Part shown: one piece after another, positions 7,214 to 13,552 of the stretch
Numbering within the stretch: position 1 is the stretch's first letter
How the letters are laid out: every line of letters begins with the position of its first letter
Assembly: GCA_051960855.1 (NCBI GenBank)
Contig: JBQCDV010000137.1
Coordinates: 1 to 17,481, forward strand
Source of the DNA: JBQCDV01 sp051960855
Lineage (GTDB): Bacteria; Actinomycetota; Actinomycetes; JAJZTN01
DNA length: 17,481 bases
Reading direction: 5' to 3'
Made by a program: the position numbers and the translations under genes
Notes under the pieces: generated by a model
The model's database searches: none
What the model was told of the DNA's origin: nothing
What the model saw: the letters and a program-made list of their open reading frames with translations, nothing else

Positions 7214-7255
7214 GGCTTCCACGGCAGATCGCCCTTTCGCCGCGCCGCCGCAGAA

Positions 7256-8416
7256 TTACGAGGCGAGGTCCTGCGCGAGGTCGCGTAGGCCGTCGAGGTC
7301 GTGGACGTCGCTGCCGCGGGCCACGACCTCGGTGACGGGGACACCGGGGTGGGCCGCGGAGAAGCGCCGGGCCAGGCGCGCCTCGCGCGTGATCATGCGC
7401 ATGCGGTCGGCGTGCAGCCGCAGCAGCTCGGCGGTGAGGCGGTGCTCCTTGCGGCGATCGAGGTCGTCCGCTGCTGAGAGTGCGCGCTCGGTGGAGATCT
7501 CCTCGGCCTCGCTGCGGTGCACGCGGTTGAGGACGAGGCCAGCGAGCGGCATCCCCTCCGCGCGGAGCCGGTCGGTGAAGTAGGCAGCTTCGCGCAGCGC
7601 ATCCCGCTCCGGAGTCGCGACGACCACGAACTGCGTCCCCGGCGCCTTGAGCAGCTGGTAGGTCGCCTCCGCCCGCTCCCGGAACCCGCCGAACATCGTG
7701 TCGAAGGCTGCGACGAACGTCTGGACATCCTTGAGGACCTGGGCCCCCAGGATCTTGGTCATGGCCCCGGTGACGACCCCGAGCCCCGTGTTGAGCACCT
7801 TGAGGTAGGCCTTGCCCGAGGCCCGGGCGGGGGCGAGCAGCACCTTGATGAGGCGGCCGTCGAGGAACGAGCCGAGCCGCTGCGGAGCGTCGAGGAAGTC
7901 CAGGGCCGACCGGCTCGGTGGCGTGTCGACGACGATCAGGTCCCAGCGGCCGTCGCGGTCGGCGTCCCGCCGCAGCTGGCCCAGTTTCTCCATCGCCATG
8001 TACTCCTGCGTCCCCGCGAAGCTGGAGGACAGCGCCTGGTAGAAGGGGTTGGCGAGGATCTGCTCGGCGCGGGCGGCGTCGGCGTGGTTGAGGACGATCT
8101 CATCGAACGTCCGCTTCATGTCCAGCATCATCGCGTCGAGGCTGCCGCCCGCTGAGGTGTCGATGCCGGTCACCGGGCGGGGTGTGTTGTCGAGTGCGGT
8201 CAGTCCCATCGACTGGGCGAGCCGCCGGGCGGGGTCGATCGTCAGGACGACGACGTGGCGACCCTGCTCGGCCGCGCGCACGGCCAGCGCTGCGGCAGTC
8301 GTCGTCTTCCCGACGCCCCCCGCGCCGCAGCACACGACCGTGGAGACGGCCGGGTCGAGCACGAGGTCGCCGACGAGACGCGCGGAGCTGGAGGCACCGC
8401 TCAGCACGCCGCTCAT
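7256..8416 (-). CDS. ArsA/Get3-like ATPase, second subunit (Rv3680 type)
   Basis: The 386-residue protein is a SIMIBI-class P-loop ATPase. Visible motifs are the deviant Walker A G31-AGGVGKT, the TIDPARRLAQSMG segment at about 59-71 and DTPPSRSALDFLDAP as switch II at about 166-180. Its length equals that of Rv3680. Family members include arsenite efflux ATPases and Get3, which delivers tail-anchored membrane proteins. The actinobacterial pair (Rv3679/Rv3680) has been described as a Get3-like complex. No arsB, arsC or arsR gene is nearby, so arsenic export is unlikely here. ATG 8416 overlaps the TGA of the upstream partner (TGATG), implying translational coupling and a heteromeric complex. 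It is transcribed away from the DUF4177-ridA operon and converges on wblA. Confidence 0.93.
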   Translation of the reverse strand: MSGVLSGASSSARLVGDLVLDPAVSTVVCCGAGGVGKTTTAAALAVRAAEQGRHVVVLTIDPARRLAQSMGLTALDNTPRPVTGIDTSAGGSLDAMMLDMKRTFDEIVLNHADAARAEQILANPFYQALSSSFAGTQEYMAMEKLGQLRRDADRDGRWDLIVVDTPPSRSALDFLDAPQRLGSFLDGRLIKVLLAPARASGKAYLKVLNTGLGVVTGAMTKILGAQVLKDVQTFVAAFDTMFGGFRERAEATYQLLKAPGTQFVVVATPERDALREAAYFTDRLRAEGMPLAGLVLNRVHRSEAEEISTERALSAADDLDRRKEHRLTAELLRLHADRMRMITREARLARRFSAAHPGVPVTEVVARGSDVHDLDGLRDLAQDLAS

Positions 8417-9486
8417 CAGGCCGCTCCCTGCTCGCGGAGCAGCTCGGCGAGCTCGTACAGCCCAGCCAGGTCGATGCCGTCCGGCAGCAGCGGAAGCTCG
8501 TACGTCGGCAGTCCCGCCTCGCGCAGAGCACGCCGCTGCTTGCGCTCGAGCTGCACTCGGCCCGCGTGGCGCGCAGCCTCGTCCACGAGGGCCTTCGCGA
8601 CCGCCTCGGCCTCGTCGATGCCGACGGCGACCAAGCCGTCGCGGACGGCGTTCGTGTCGAGCTGGCCCTTGGCGGCTGGCTCCAGCTCCTTGGCCAGCAA
8701 CGGCGACGTTCGCTCCAGGTTGATGATCACCGCGCCGGTGGGCAGCTGGGCGTCGTGCAGCTCAGCGATGCCGTCGAGAGTTTCCTGCACTGGCATGTCC
8801 TCGAGGATGCTCACGAAGTGCACCGCCGTGCGGGGCGAGGCGATGAGTCGCATGATCGAGTCCGCCTGGTTGCGGATGGGCCCGACGCGCGCCAGGCCGG
8901 ACACCTCCGCGTTGACGTTGAGGAAGCGCAGGATGCGCCCCGTGGGGGGTGCGTCCATCACGACGGCGTCGTAGGCCCACCCGGTCGTGCGCCCGTCCTT
9001 GGCGCCTCCGCTGCGGGCGCCCTCCCGGCCGGCGCGGCGGTTGGTCGCCTCGTAGGCCTTGCCGGTGAGCAGCACGTCGCGCAGCCCGGGAGCGATCGTG
9101 GTGGCGAAGTCGATGGCGCCGAGCCGGTCGAGCATCTTCGCCGCCCGACCCGCCTTGTAGAAGATGTCGAGGTACTCCAGCAGCGCCTGCTCCGCGTCGA
9201 TGGCGAGGGCGTAGACCTCGCCCCCGCCCGGGGCGGAGGCCACGCGGCGCTCCTCGTAGGGCAGCGGAGCGGTGTCGAAGAGCTGCGCGATCCCCTGCCG
9301 CCCCTCGACCTCGATCAGCAGCGTGCGGCGGCCGCCGGTGGCGAGGGCGATGGCCAACGCCGCAGCGACGGTGGTCTTGCCGGTGCCGCCCTTGCCGGTG
9401 ACGACGTGCAGTCGGACGCCGTCCCAGTCGCTGTCTCTGCTGTCAGGACGGCCCTGCGGGTCCGAGGCGACGGGCGCGGCACTCAC
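8416..9486 (-). CDS. ArsA/Get3-like ATPase, first subunit (Rv3679 type)
   Basis: The protein is 356 residues from GTG 9486. It carries Walker A at residues 31-39 (GKGGTGKTT), an LLIEVEGRQG segment in place of the usual DPA motif, and DAPPTGRILRFL as switch II. It differs from its partner in lacking TIDPARR, so the two subunits are likely not equivalent. Start choice: GTG 9486 lies exactly 7 nt after TAGGCT, a clear -10, predicting a leaderless message; a longer frame upstream (to 9741) would cross that promoter and run antisense through the DUF4177 gene, so it is rejected. It overlaps the downstream ATPase gene by one base. The pair probably forms a cytosolic complex with a membrane-protein targeting or chaperone role, inferred from Get3. 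Confidence 0.93.
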   Translation of the reverse strand: MSAAPVASDPQGRPDSRDSDWDGVRLHVVTGKGGTGKTTVAAALAIALATGGRRTLLIEVEGRQGIAQLFDTAPLPYEERRVASAPGGGEVYALAIDAEQALLEYLDIFYKAGRAAKMLDRLGAIDFATTIAPGLRDVLLTGKAYEATNRRAGREGARSGGAKDGRTTGWAYDAVVMDAPPTGRILRFLNVNAEVSGLARVGPIRNQADSIMRLIASPRTAVHFVSILEDMPVQETLDGIAELHDAQLPTGAVIINLERTSPLLAKELEPAAKGQLDTNAVRDGLVAVGIDEAEAVAKALVDEAARHAGRVQLERKQRRALREAGLPTYELPLLPDGIDLAGLYELAELLREQGAA

Positions 9487-9493
9487 GACGGCG

Positions 9494-9499
9494 AGCCTA
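9494..9499 (-). promoter_or_regulatory. -10 element (TAGGCT) for the ArsA pair, predicted leaderless
   Basis: TAGGCT on the minus strand is a textbook actinobacterial -10 and is separated from GTG 9486 by 7 nt. It is divergent from the DUF4177 promoter 55 bp away. No -35 is recognisable. Confidence 0.65.
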
Positions 9500-9554
9500 A
9501 TTCGCCCGGCCAGCAGCCGCGCCCCCAGGAGCGGAGGAGGCAGCAGACCTCCAG

Positions 9555-9560
9555 TACTGT
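9555..9560 (+). promoter_or_regulatory. -10 element (TACTGT) for the DUF4177-ridA operon, predicted leaderless
   Basis: TACTGT fits TAnnnT and is followed by 7 nt and ATG 9568, so the operon would start with a leaderless message. No -35 is recognisable. Confidence 0.6.
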
Positions 9561-9567
9561 CCGCTGC

Positions 9568-9732
9568 ATGAGCCGGACGACATGGGAGTACGCGACGGTG
9601 CCGCTGCTGGTCCACGCGACCAAGCAGATCCTCGACACGTGGGGCGAGGACGGCTGGGAGCTCGTGCAGGTGGTGCCCGGTCCCGCGGGCGGCGACCAGC
9701 TGGTGGCCTACCTCAAGCGGGAGAAGGCATGA
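9568..9732 (+). CDS. Small DUF4177-like protein (Rv3678A type)
   Basis: This 54-residue protein begins TTWEYATVPLLVHATKQ and contains W-G-E-D-G-W-E-L-V-Q-V-V and a final VAYLKREKA. The pattern W-E-Y...LD.WG.DGWELV.V......AYLKR is typical of DUF4177-like small proteins found in this position in actinobacteria. The function is unknown. ATG 9568 follows a -10 by 7 nt. The stop overlaps the ridA-like start as ATGA at 9729-9732, so the two are translationally coupled. The gene is easy to miss because a longer, spurious plus-strand frame (8182-9732) swallows it. Confidence 0.88.
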   Translation: MSRTTWEYATVPLLVHATKQILDTWGEDGWELVQVVPGPAGGDQLVAYLKREKA

Positions 9733-10229
9733 GCCAGACAAGCGGCCCGAACGACGCTGCTGCGGGCTCGCGTCCGAGCGCCCGGCTCGCCGCGCTGGGG
9801 CTGGAGTTGCCGCCCGTGGCGACGCCCGTCGCGGCCTACGTGCCCGCGGTACGCCAGGGCAACCTCGTCCACACCAGCGGCCAGCTGCCGATGGTGTCGG
9901 GCTCGCTCGCCGCGACTGGCAAGGTCGGTGCCGGTGTCTCCCCCGAGGAGGCGAAGGGCCACGCGCGCACCTGCGCGCTCAACGCACTCGCCGCTGCCGC
10001 CTCCGTGGCCGGTGGCCTCGATGCGATCGCGCGCGTCGTCAAGGTCGTCGGGTTCGTCGCGAGTGCGCCGGACTTCACCGGCCAGCCGCAGGTCGTCAAC
10101 GGAGCCAGCGAGCTGCTGGGGGAGGTCTTCGGCGAGGCCGGCCAGCATGCCCGCAGCGCTGTGGGTGTCGCCGTCCTGCCTCTCGACGCCCCGGTGGAGG
10201 TCGAGATCGTCGTCGAGGTGGCCGGCTGA
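9729..10229 (+). CDS. RidA/YjgF-YER057c-UK114 family protein
   Basis: The 166-residue protein has the Rid fold signatures: GNLVHTSGQLP (about 44-54), N85-A-L-A-A near the central helix, and R142-S-A-V-G-V-A-V-L-P, where the arginine is the substrate-binding residue of the family. RidA hydrolyses reactive enamine/imine intermediates released by PLP enzymes. This actinobacterial branch (Rv3678c type) has an N-terminal extension and is longer than the roughly 130-residue RidA core, so its exact substrate is open. It overlaps the DUF4177 gene by 4 bp and is followed after 23 bp by the Nudix gene, consistent with a four-gene operon. Confidence 0.93.
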   Translation: MSQTSGPNDAAAGSRPSARLAALGLELPPVATPVAAYVPAVRQGNLVHTSGQLPMVSGSLAATGKVGAGVSPEEAKGHARTCALNALAAAASVAGGLDAIARVVKVVGFVASAPDFTGQPQVVNGASELLGEVFGEAGQHARSAVGVAVLPLDAPVEVEIVVEVAG

Positions 10230-10252
10230 CCAGCGGCACCCGCGCACCGCGC

Positions 10253-11119
10253 GTGGGTGAGGTGCAGGAGCTGCCGCCGAGTCTGCGGCAGCAGGCGGAG
10301 GACTGGCTGGCTGGCCCGCAGCAGCCGGCGACGCCGCGTGACGCGGCGACGGTGCTGATCGTGCGTGACGGCGAGCGTGACGACACGCATGACGGCACCT
10401 CTGGCGCCGAGCAGGGCCTCGAGGTCCTGATGCTCCAGCGGGTCGCCTCGATGGCCTTCGCTCCGGGAATGACCGTCTATCCGGGCGGTCGCGTCGACCC
10501 CCGCGACAGCGCCGACGCCGGAGAGCTGCGCTGGTGCGGCCCGGGGGCGCAGTGGTGGGCCGAGGAGCTGCGCTGCACTCCCGAGCTCGCGCAGGCCCTT
10601 GTCTGCGCTGCGGTCAGGGAGACCTTTGAGGAGTGCGGCGTCCTGCTGGCCGGTCCTGACGAGTCCTCCGTCGTGTCCGAAACCGCTACACCGGACTGGG
10701 AGGAGCAGCGCCTGGCGCTGCTGGACCGGCGCGTCTCCCTCCGGGAGCTGCTCGCGGAGCGGGGGCTTGCCCTGCGAGCCGACCTCCTCCGCCCGCGCGC
10801 GCACTGGATCACCCCGGAGTTCGAGCCGCGGCGCTACGACACGCGGTTCTTCCTCGCGGCTCTTCCGGAGGGCCAGGAGACCCGGCACGTGGGTGGCGAG
10901 GCGGACGTCACCCGGTGGTGGCGACCCGCCGACGCCCTCGCCGCCGTCGAGGCCGGCACCATCGCCATGCTGCCCCCCACCATCGGCACCTTGACCGACC
11001 TCAGCCGGGCTGCCTCGGTGGCGGAGGCGCTGGCCCTGCCGCCCGTGACCGAGACCTTCATGCCGTGCCTGGTGCGCACCGCCGACGGTTTCGGGCTGCG
11101 GCTGGAGAGCGTCGGCTGA
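10253..11119 (+). CDS. NUDT19-like Nudix hydrolase
   Basis: The 288-residue protein has a divided Nudix region: VYPGGRVDPRD (about 75-85), then an insertion of about 35 residues, then R122-ETFEECGV. This split box, with the metal-binding REXXEEXG, is typical of NUDT19/RP2-type enzymes, which cleave CoA and acyl-CoA; the actual substrate is inferred. The N-terminal strand of the Nudix fold is interrupted at residues 38-49 by a 12-bp tandem expansion (RDGE-RDDT-HDGT). GTG 10253 is the most upstream start, without a clear Shine-Dalgarno sequence. It is 23 bp after ridA and 22 bp before the MBL gene. A gene of this type sits at the same place in Streptomyces but, as far as I recall, is absent in M. 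tuberculosis. Confidence 0.9.
   Translation: MGEVQELPPSLRQQAEDWLAGPQQPATPRDAATVLIVRDGERDDTHDGTSGAEQGLEVLMLQRVASMAFAPGMTVYPGGRVDPRDSADAGELRWCGPGAQWWAEELRCTPELAQALVCAAVRETFEECGVLLAGPDESSVVSETATPDWEEQRLALLDRRVSLRELLAERGLALRADLLRPRAHWITPEFEPRRYDTRFFLAALPEGQETRHVGGEADVTRWWRPADALAAVEAGTIAMLPPTIGTLTDLSRAASVAEALALPPVTETFMPCLVRTADGFGLRLESVG
10364..10399 (+). repeat. 12-bp in-frame tandem repeat inside the Nudix gene
   Basis: Three units at 10364-10375, 10376-10387 and 10388-10399 follow CGTGACGGCGAG, CGTGACGACACG and CATGACGGCACC. They encode RDGE, RDDT and HDGT between the first beta strand and the GLEVLMLQR strand, where related proteins have a short loop. Confidence 0.7.
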
Positions 11120-11141
11120 CGTGCCTCGCCTGTGACTGGTC

Positions 11142-11945
11142 ATGACTGACGCGATGCGCGCCGGTGCCGGCTGGGCCGGCGGCCCCGTGACGGCTCGAGC
11201 CACGTGCGTGCTGGCGCCCAATCCCGGCCCGATGACCCTCGACGGCACCAACACCTGGGTGCTGCGCGAGCCTGGAGCTCGCCGGTCGGTGGTGGTCGAC
11301 CCAGGGCCTTTGCACGACGCTCATCTCGCCGCCGTACTGGAGCACGCGACGACCGATGGCGGTCGGGTGGGCCTCGTGCTGCTCACCCACGCCCACCCCG
11401 ACCACGCCGAGGGAGCCGCCCGCTTCGCCGAGCTCGCGAGAGCGTCAGTGCGCGCCGCCGACCCGCACCTGGGGGCAGAGGGCCTGCAGCCGGGGGAGGT
11501 GCTCGACGTGGAGGGACTCCGCCTGCGGCTGGTCCCGACTCCCGGTCACACCTCGGACTCGTGGAGTTTCCTGCTGCCCGACGACGCCGCTCTCCTGACC
11601 GGTGACACGGTGCTGGGCCGCGGCACCACTGTGGTCGCCCATCCCGACGGTCGGCTGGCCGACTACCTCGACAGCCTCCACCGCCTGCAGGATCTCGTCA
11701 CCGGTGCCGCCGTCGCCCTGTTGCCCGGCCACGGACCAGCCGCAGCCGACAGCAGCGCCGTTCTCCAGGCCTATCTCACCCACCGGCGCGCGCGTCTCGA
11801 CCAGGTGCGGGCGGCGGTGGCCGCGGGAGACACCACCGCGGACCAGGTCGTCGCGCGGGTGTACGCCGATGTCGACCGGAAGCTGTGGCCGGCGGCGGCG
11901 CGTAGCGTCGAAGCGCAGCTGGAGTACCTGCGGCAGCACGGCTGA
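11142..11945 (+). CDS. Metallo-beta-lactamase-fold hydrolase (LACTB2/Rv3677c type)
   Basis: The 267-residue protein has the full dinuclear zinc site: H83-A-H85-P-D87-H88, H136, D155 and H197 (LPGHGP). It also has the NPGPMTLDGTNTW opening seen in LACTB2-like proteins and a C-terminal winged-helix-like segment (about 205-265). Human LACTB2 is an endoribonuclease, but the bacterial actinobacterial members are of unproven function; hydrolysis of a thioester, phosphodiester or RNA are all possible. It is the last gene of the DUF4177-ridA-Nudix-MBL operon and converges with crp. ATG 11142 lacks a strong ribosome-binding site; ATG 11154 is an alternative. Confidence 0.92.
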   Translation: MTDAMRAGAGWAGGPVTARATCVLAPNPGPMTLDGTNTWVLREPGARRSVVVDPGPLHDAHLAAVLEHATTDGGRVGLVLLTHAHPDHAEGAARFAELARASVRAADPHLGAEGLQPGEVLDVEGLRLRLVPTPGHTSDSWSFLLPDDAALLTGDTVLGRGTTVVAHPDGRLADYLDSLHRLQDLVTGAAVALLPGHGPAAADSSAVLQAYLTHRRARLDQVRAAVAAGDTTADQVVARVYADVDRKLWPAAARSVEAQLEYLRQHG

Positions 11946-11960
11946 GCCGCGCGAAACGAG

Positions 11961-11996
11961 CGAGGTGACGCTCGAGGTGACGCTGCGGCTGACGCG
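11961..11996. repeat. 12-bp tandem repeat between MBL and crp genes
   Basis: Two identical units CGAGGTGACGCT (11961-11972 and 11973-11984) are followed by a diverged third, GCGGCTGACGCG (11985-11996). The third unit supplies the left arm of the downstream hairpin. Confidence 0.7.
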
Positions 11997-12020
11997 CAGC
12001 AGCCGGGGCGGTGCGTCAGC
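11988..12020. terminator. Hairpin overlapping the crp stop codon
   Basis: GCTGACGC (11988-11995) pairs perfectly with GCGTCAGC (12013-12020) around a 17-nt loop; the right arm contains the crp TGA (12018-12016). An alternative smaller hairpin is GCTGCG/CGCAGC (11982-11987 with 11995-12000). It is a candidate terminator for the convergent genes. Confidence 0.5.
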
Positions 12021-12750
12021 GAGCGCGGCGGGTGAGGCGGTCGAGGTCGAGGATCACCACGGCGCGGGCCTCCAGCCGCACCCAGCCGCGACTGGCGAAG
12101 TCGGCGAGAGCCTTGTTGACGGTCTCACGGCTGGCCCCGACGAGCTGCGCGAGCTCCTCCTGGGTCAGGTCGTGGGCGACGTGCAGCCCGTCCTCGCGCT
12201 GGGTGCCGAAGCGGGAGGCGAGGTCGAGCAGAGCCTTCGCGACGCGACCCGGGACGTCGGAGAAGACGAGATCGGCGAGGTTGTCGTTGGTGCGTCGCAG
12301 TCGCCGCGCGAGCGCGCGCAGCAGACCGGTGGCCACCTCCGGGTGTTCGCTGAGCCAGGGCGCGAGCTCGCCGTGGCCGACCGCGAGCAGGGACGTGTCG
12401 GTCACAGCGGTCGCCGTGGCGGTGCGCGGACCGGGGTCGAACAGCGACAGCTCGCCGAACATCTCGCCCGGGCCGAGCACGGCCAGGAGGTTCTCGCGAC
12501 CGTCGGGCGAGGTGCGGCCGAGCTTGATCTTCCCGGTGGTGACGATGTAGAGCCGGTCGCCTTCCTGACCCTCGCTGAAGAGCACCTGCCCCCTGTCGAG
12601 CCGCTCCTCCGTCATCTTGCGGCGCAGGCCGTGGGCCGCCTCCTCGTCGAGGCCGGAGAAGAGCGGGGCCTGACGCACGAAGTCGTCACGACGGGAGTCG
12701 TCACGCAGAGATGCATCACGCAGAGATTCGTCGCGCATGGGGAAGTCCAC
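12016..12750 (-). CDS. crp: Crp/GlxR-type cAMP receptor regulator with an expanded N-terminus
   Basis: The 244-residue protein (from GTG 12750) has the cyclic-nucleotide pocket GEMFGELSLFDPGPRTAT, the FSEGQEGDRLYIVTTG beta-roll, the RRLRRTNDNLADLVFSDVPGRVAK hinge and dimer helix, and the helix-turn-helix LTQEELAQLVGASRETVNKAL. It closely resembles GlxR and mycobacterial Crp (about 224-227 residues). These are global regulators of carbon and respiratory metabolism, which bind TGTGA-N6-TCACA. The extra length is an N-terminal 15-bp repeat expansion ahead of the usual DDFVRQAPLF start. GTG 12750 is chosen because CACACT, a -10-like box, lies 7 nt before it; ATG 12738 is the next in-frame choice and has no Shine-Dalgarno sequence. 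Confidence 0.96.
   Translation of the reverse strand: MDFPMRDESLRDASLRDDSRRDDFVRQAPLFSGLDEEAAHGLRRKMTEERLDRGQVLFSEGQEGDRLYIVTTGKIKLGRTSPDGRENLLAVLGPGEMFGELSLFDPGPRTATATAVTDTSLLAVGHGELAPWLSEHPEVATGLLRALARRLRRTNDNLADLVFSDVPGRVAKALLDLASRFGTQREDGLHVAHDLTQEELAQLVGASRETVNKALADFASRGWVRLEARAVVILDLDRLTRRAR
12682..12741 (-). repeat. 15-bp in-frame tandem repeat at the crp 5' end
   Basis: Four units at 12682-12696, 12697-12711, 12712-12726 and 12727-12741 have the plus-strand pattern GTCGTCACGCAGAGA. On the minus strand they encode degenerate MRDES-LRDAS-LRDDS-RRDD pentapeptides directly before the conserved Crp start. Confidence 0.85.
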
Positions 12751-12757
12751 GACGCCA

Positions 12758-12775
12758 AGTGTGCCGCACGTCATG
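12758..12775 (-). promoter_or_regulatory. crp promoter -10 and possible Crp/GlxR autoregulatory site
   Basis: CACACT (12763-12758 on the minus strand) ends 7 nt before GTG 12750, suggesting a leaderless transcript. The plus-strand 16-mer TGTGCCGCACGTCATG (12760-12775) overlaps it and matches 7 of 10 fixed positions of TGTGA-N6-TCACA. Binding here would block the promoter. The right half-site is weak, so this is tentative. Confidence 0.35.
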
Positions 12776-12823
12776 TGCCAGCACGGCGGGCGCACCCGCT
12801 GCCCGACTGAGACGAGGCGAGCG

Positions 12824-13408
12824 TCAGGCTGACTGCCGCTGACGCGGGTCGACCGGCAGCGCGACCAGGCAGTCCAGCGGCGACTGCGAGTAGCGGGAGA
12901 CCAGGTCCTCGGTGGCTGCGTCCAACCGCTCGCGCAGTAGCTGGCGCAGGTCGGTCAGCTGCGCGACGGCGTTCTCCAGTCGGTCGCGCACGGGGGACTG
13001 CTCGACGAGCGCGGTCAGCGCCGGCAGCTCGGCAAGCTCGGCAAGGACAGCGGCCGCCTCCGCGTTCCGCGAGGGCGCCTCTGCCGCGCTGCCGACGGCG
13101 AGCAGGGCTACTCGGCGACCACTGGTCGCCTCATCGGCGAGCACCGCGTGCAGGCGCACCAGCAGGTCGTCCTGCAGCTCCCAGCCGTCGGCCTCGCCAC
13201 CGTCCAGCTGCGCCTGCACGAGGCGTCGCCAGTAGGAGACCCGCGTCTCCTCATCAATCAGCTCCTGCCGGTAGCTGCGCAGATCCGCCAGGCTGAGGTG
13301 GGCGAGCTCCGGGTGGTGCACCGGCGCGCCCTGTCCGCGGCGTCGGCGCTCGCGACCGTCGGGGACGGGCTGGGCGAGCCGCCCCCGTGTCTTCGTTGCT
13401 GTTGGCAC
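12824..13408 (-). CDS. RsiG-like protein with a single cyclic-di-GMP-binding motif
   Basis: The 194-residue protein has a basic N-terminus, then SLADLRSYRQELIDEE and a helix with the exact spacing E54-X3-S58-X2-R61-X3-Q65-X3-D69. This EX3SX2RX3QX3D pattern is the c-di-GMP-binding signature of RsiG, the anti-sigma factor of WhiG in Streptomyces, where it occurs twice; a Rubrobacter homologue has it once and works as a homodimer. Only one copy is visible here, followed by long helices (about 75-100 and 115-172) predicted to form a coiled coil. GTG 13408 has a strong AGGAGG about 5 nt upstream. The gene is in the same orientation as crp, 73 bp ahead of it, and divergent from nth. No sigma factor gene is in the window. 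Anti-sigma function is inferred; c-di-GMP binding is better supported. Confidence 0.78.
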   Translation of the reverse strand: MPTATKTRGRLAQPVPDGRERRRRGQGAPVHHPELAHLSLADLRSYRQELIDEETRVSYWRRLVQAQLDGGEADGWELQDDLLVRLHAVLADEATSGRRVALLAVGSAAEAPSRNAEAAAVLAELAELPALTALVEQSPVRDRLENAVAQLTDLRQLLRERLDAATEDLVSRYSQSPLDCLVALPVDPRQRQSA

Positions 13409-13540
13409 TGCGCCTCCTGCGCCTGGAACTGGCAGGCGGTCCGGTCCTCGGTCCGCCTCCCCGCGTTGGCGGAGAATCGTCGGACGCGCGGGAATCCTTG
13501 AGAGAGATCACGCGGATGGGGGAATTGCATCAGGCCGCCG

Positions 13541-13546
13541 TAGTCT
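13541..13546 (+). promoter_or_regulatory. -10 element (TAGTCT) for the nth operon, predicted leaderless
   Basis: TAGTCT fits TAnnnT and is separated from GTG 13553 by 6 nt, so transcription should begin at the start codon. TTGCAT at 13525-13530 is too close (10 bp) to serve as a normal -35. Confidence 0.6.
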
Positions 13547-13552
13547 TTTCGG

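Noticed and set aside
6548..7222. Upstream extension of the PBP frame
   Set aside because: It would run antisense to wblA and place the membrane anchor deep inside the protein; the start at 6547 or 6538 fits the family.
7256..9486. Arsenic resistance operon
   Set aside because: No arsB, arsC, arsR or arsD gene is present, and the pair matches the core actinobacterial Get3-like genes by position.
8182..9732. Long plus-strand frame ending in the DUF4177 protein
   Set aside because: Only the last 54 codons are real; the rest is antisense to the ArsA genes and a -10 box lies directly before the inner ATG.
13258..13530. Minus-strand 90-codon frame upstream of the RsiG-like gene
   Set aside because: It overlaps the start of the RsiG-like gene in another frame, has no ribosome-binding site and shows no recognisable sequence.
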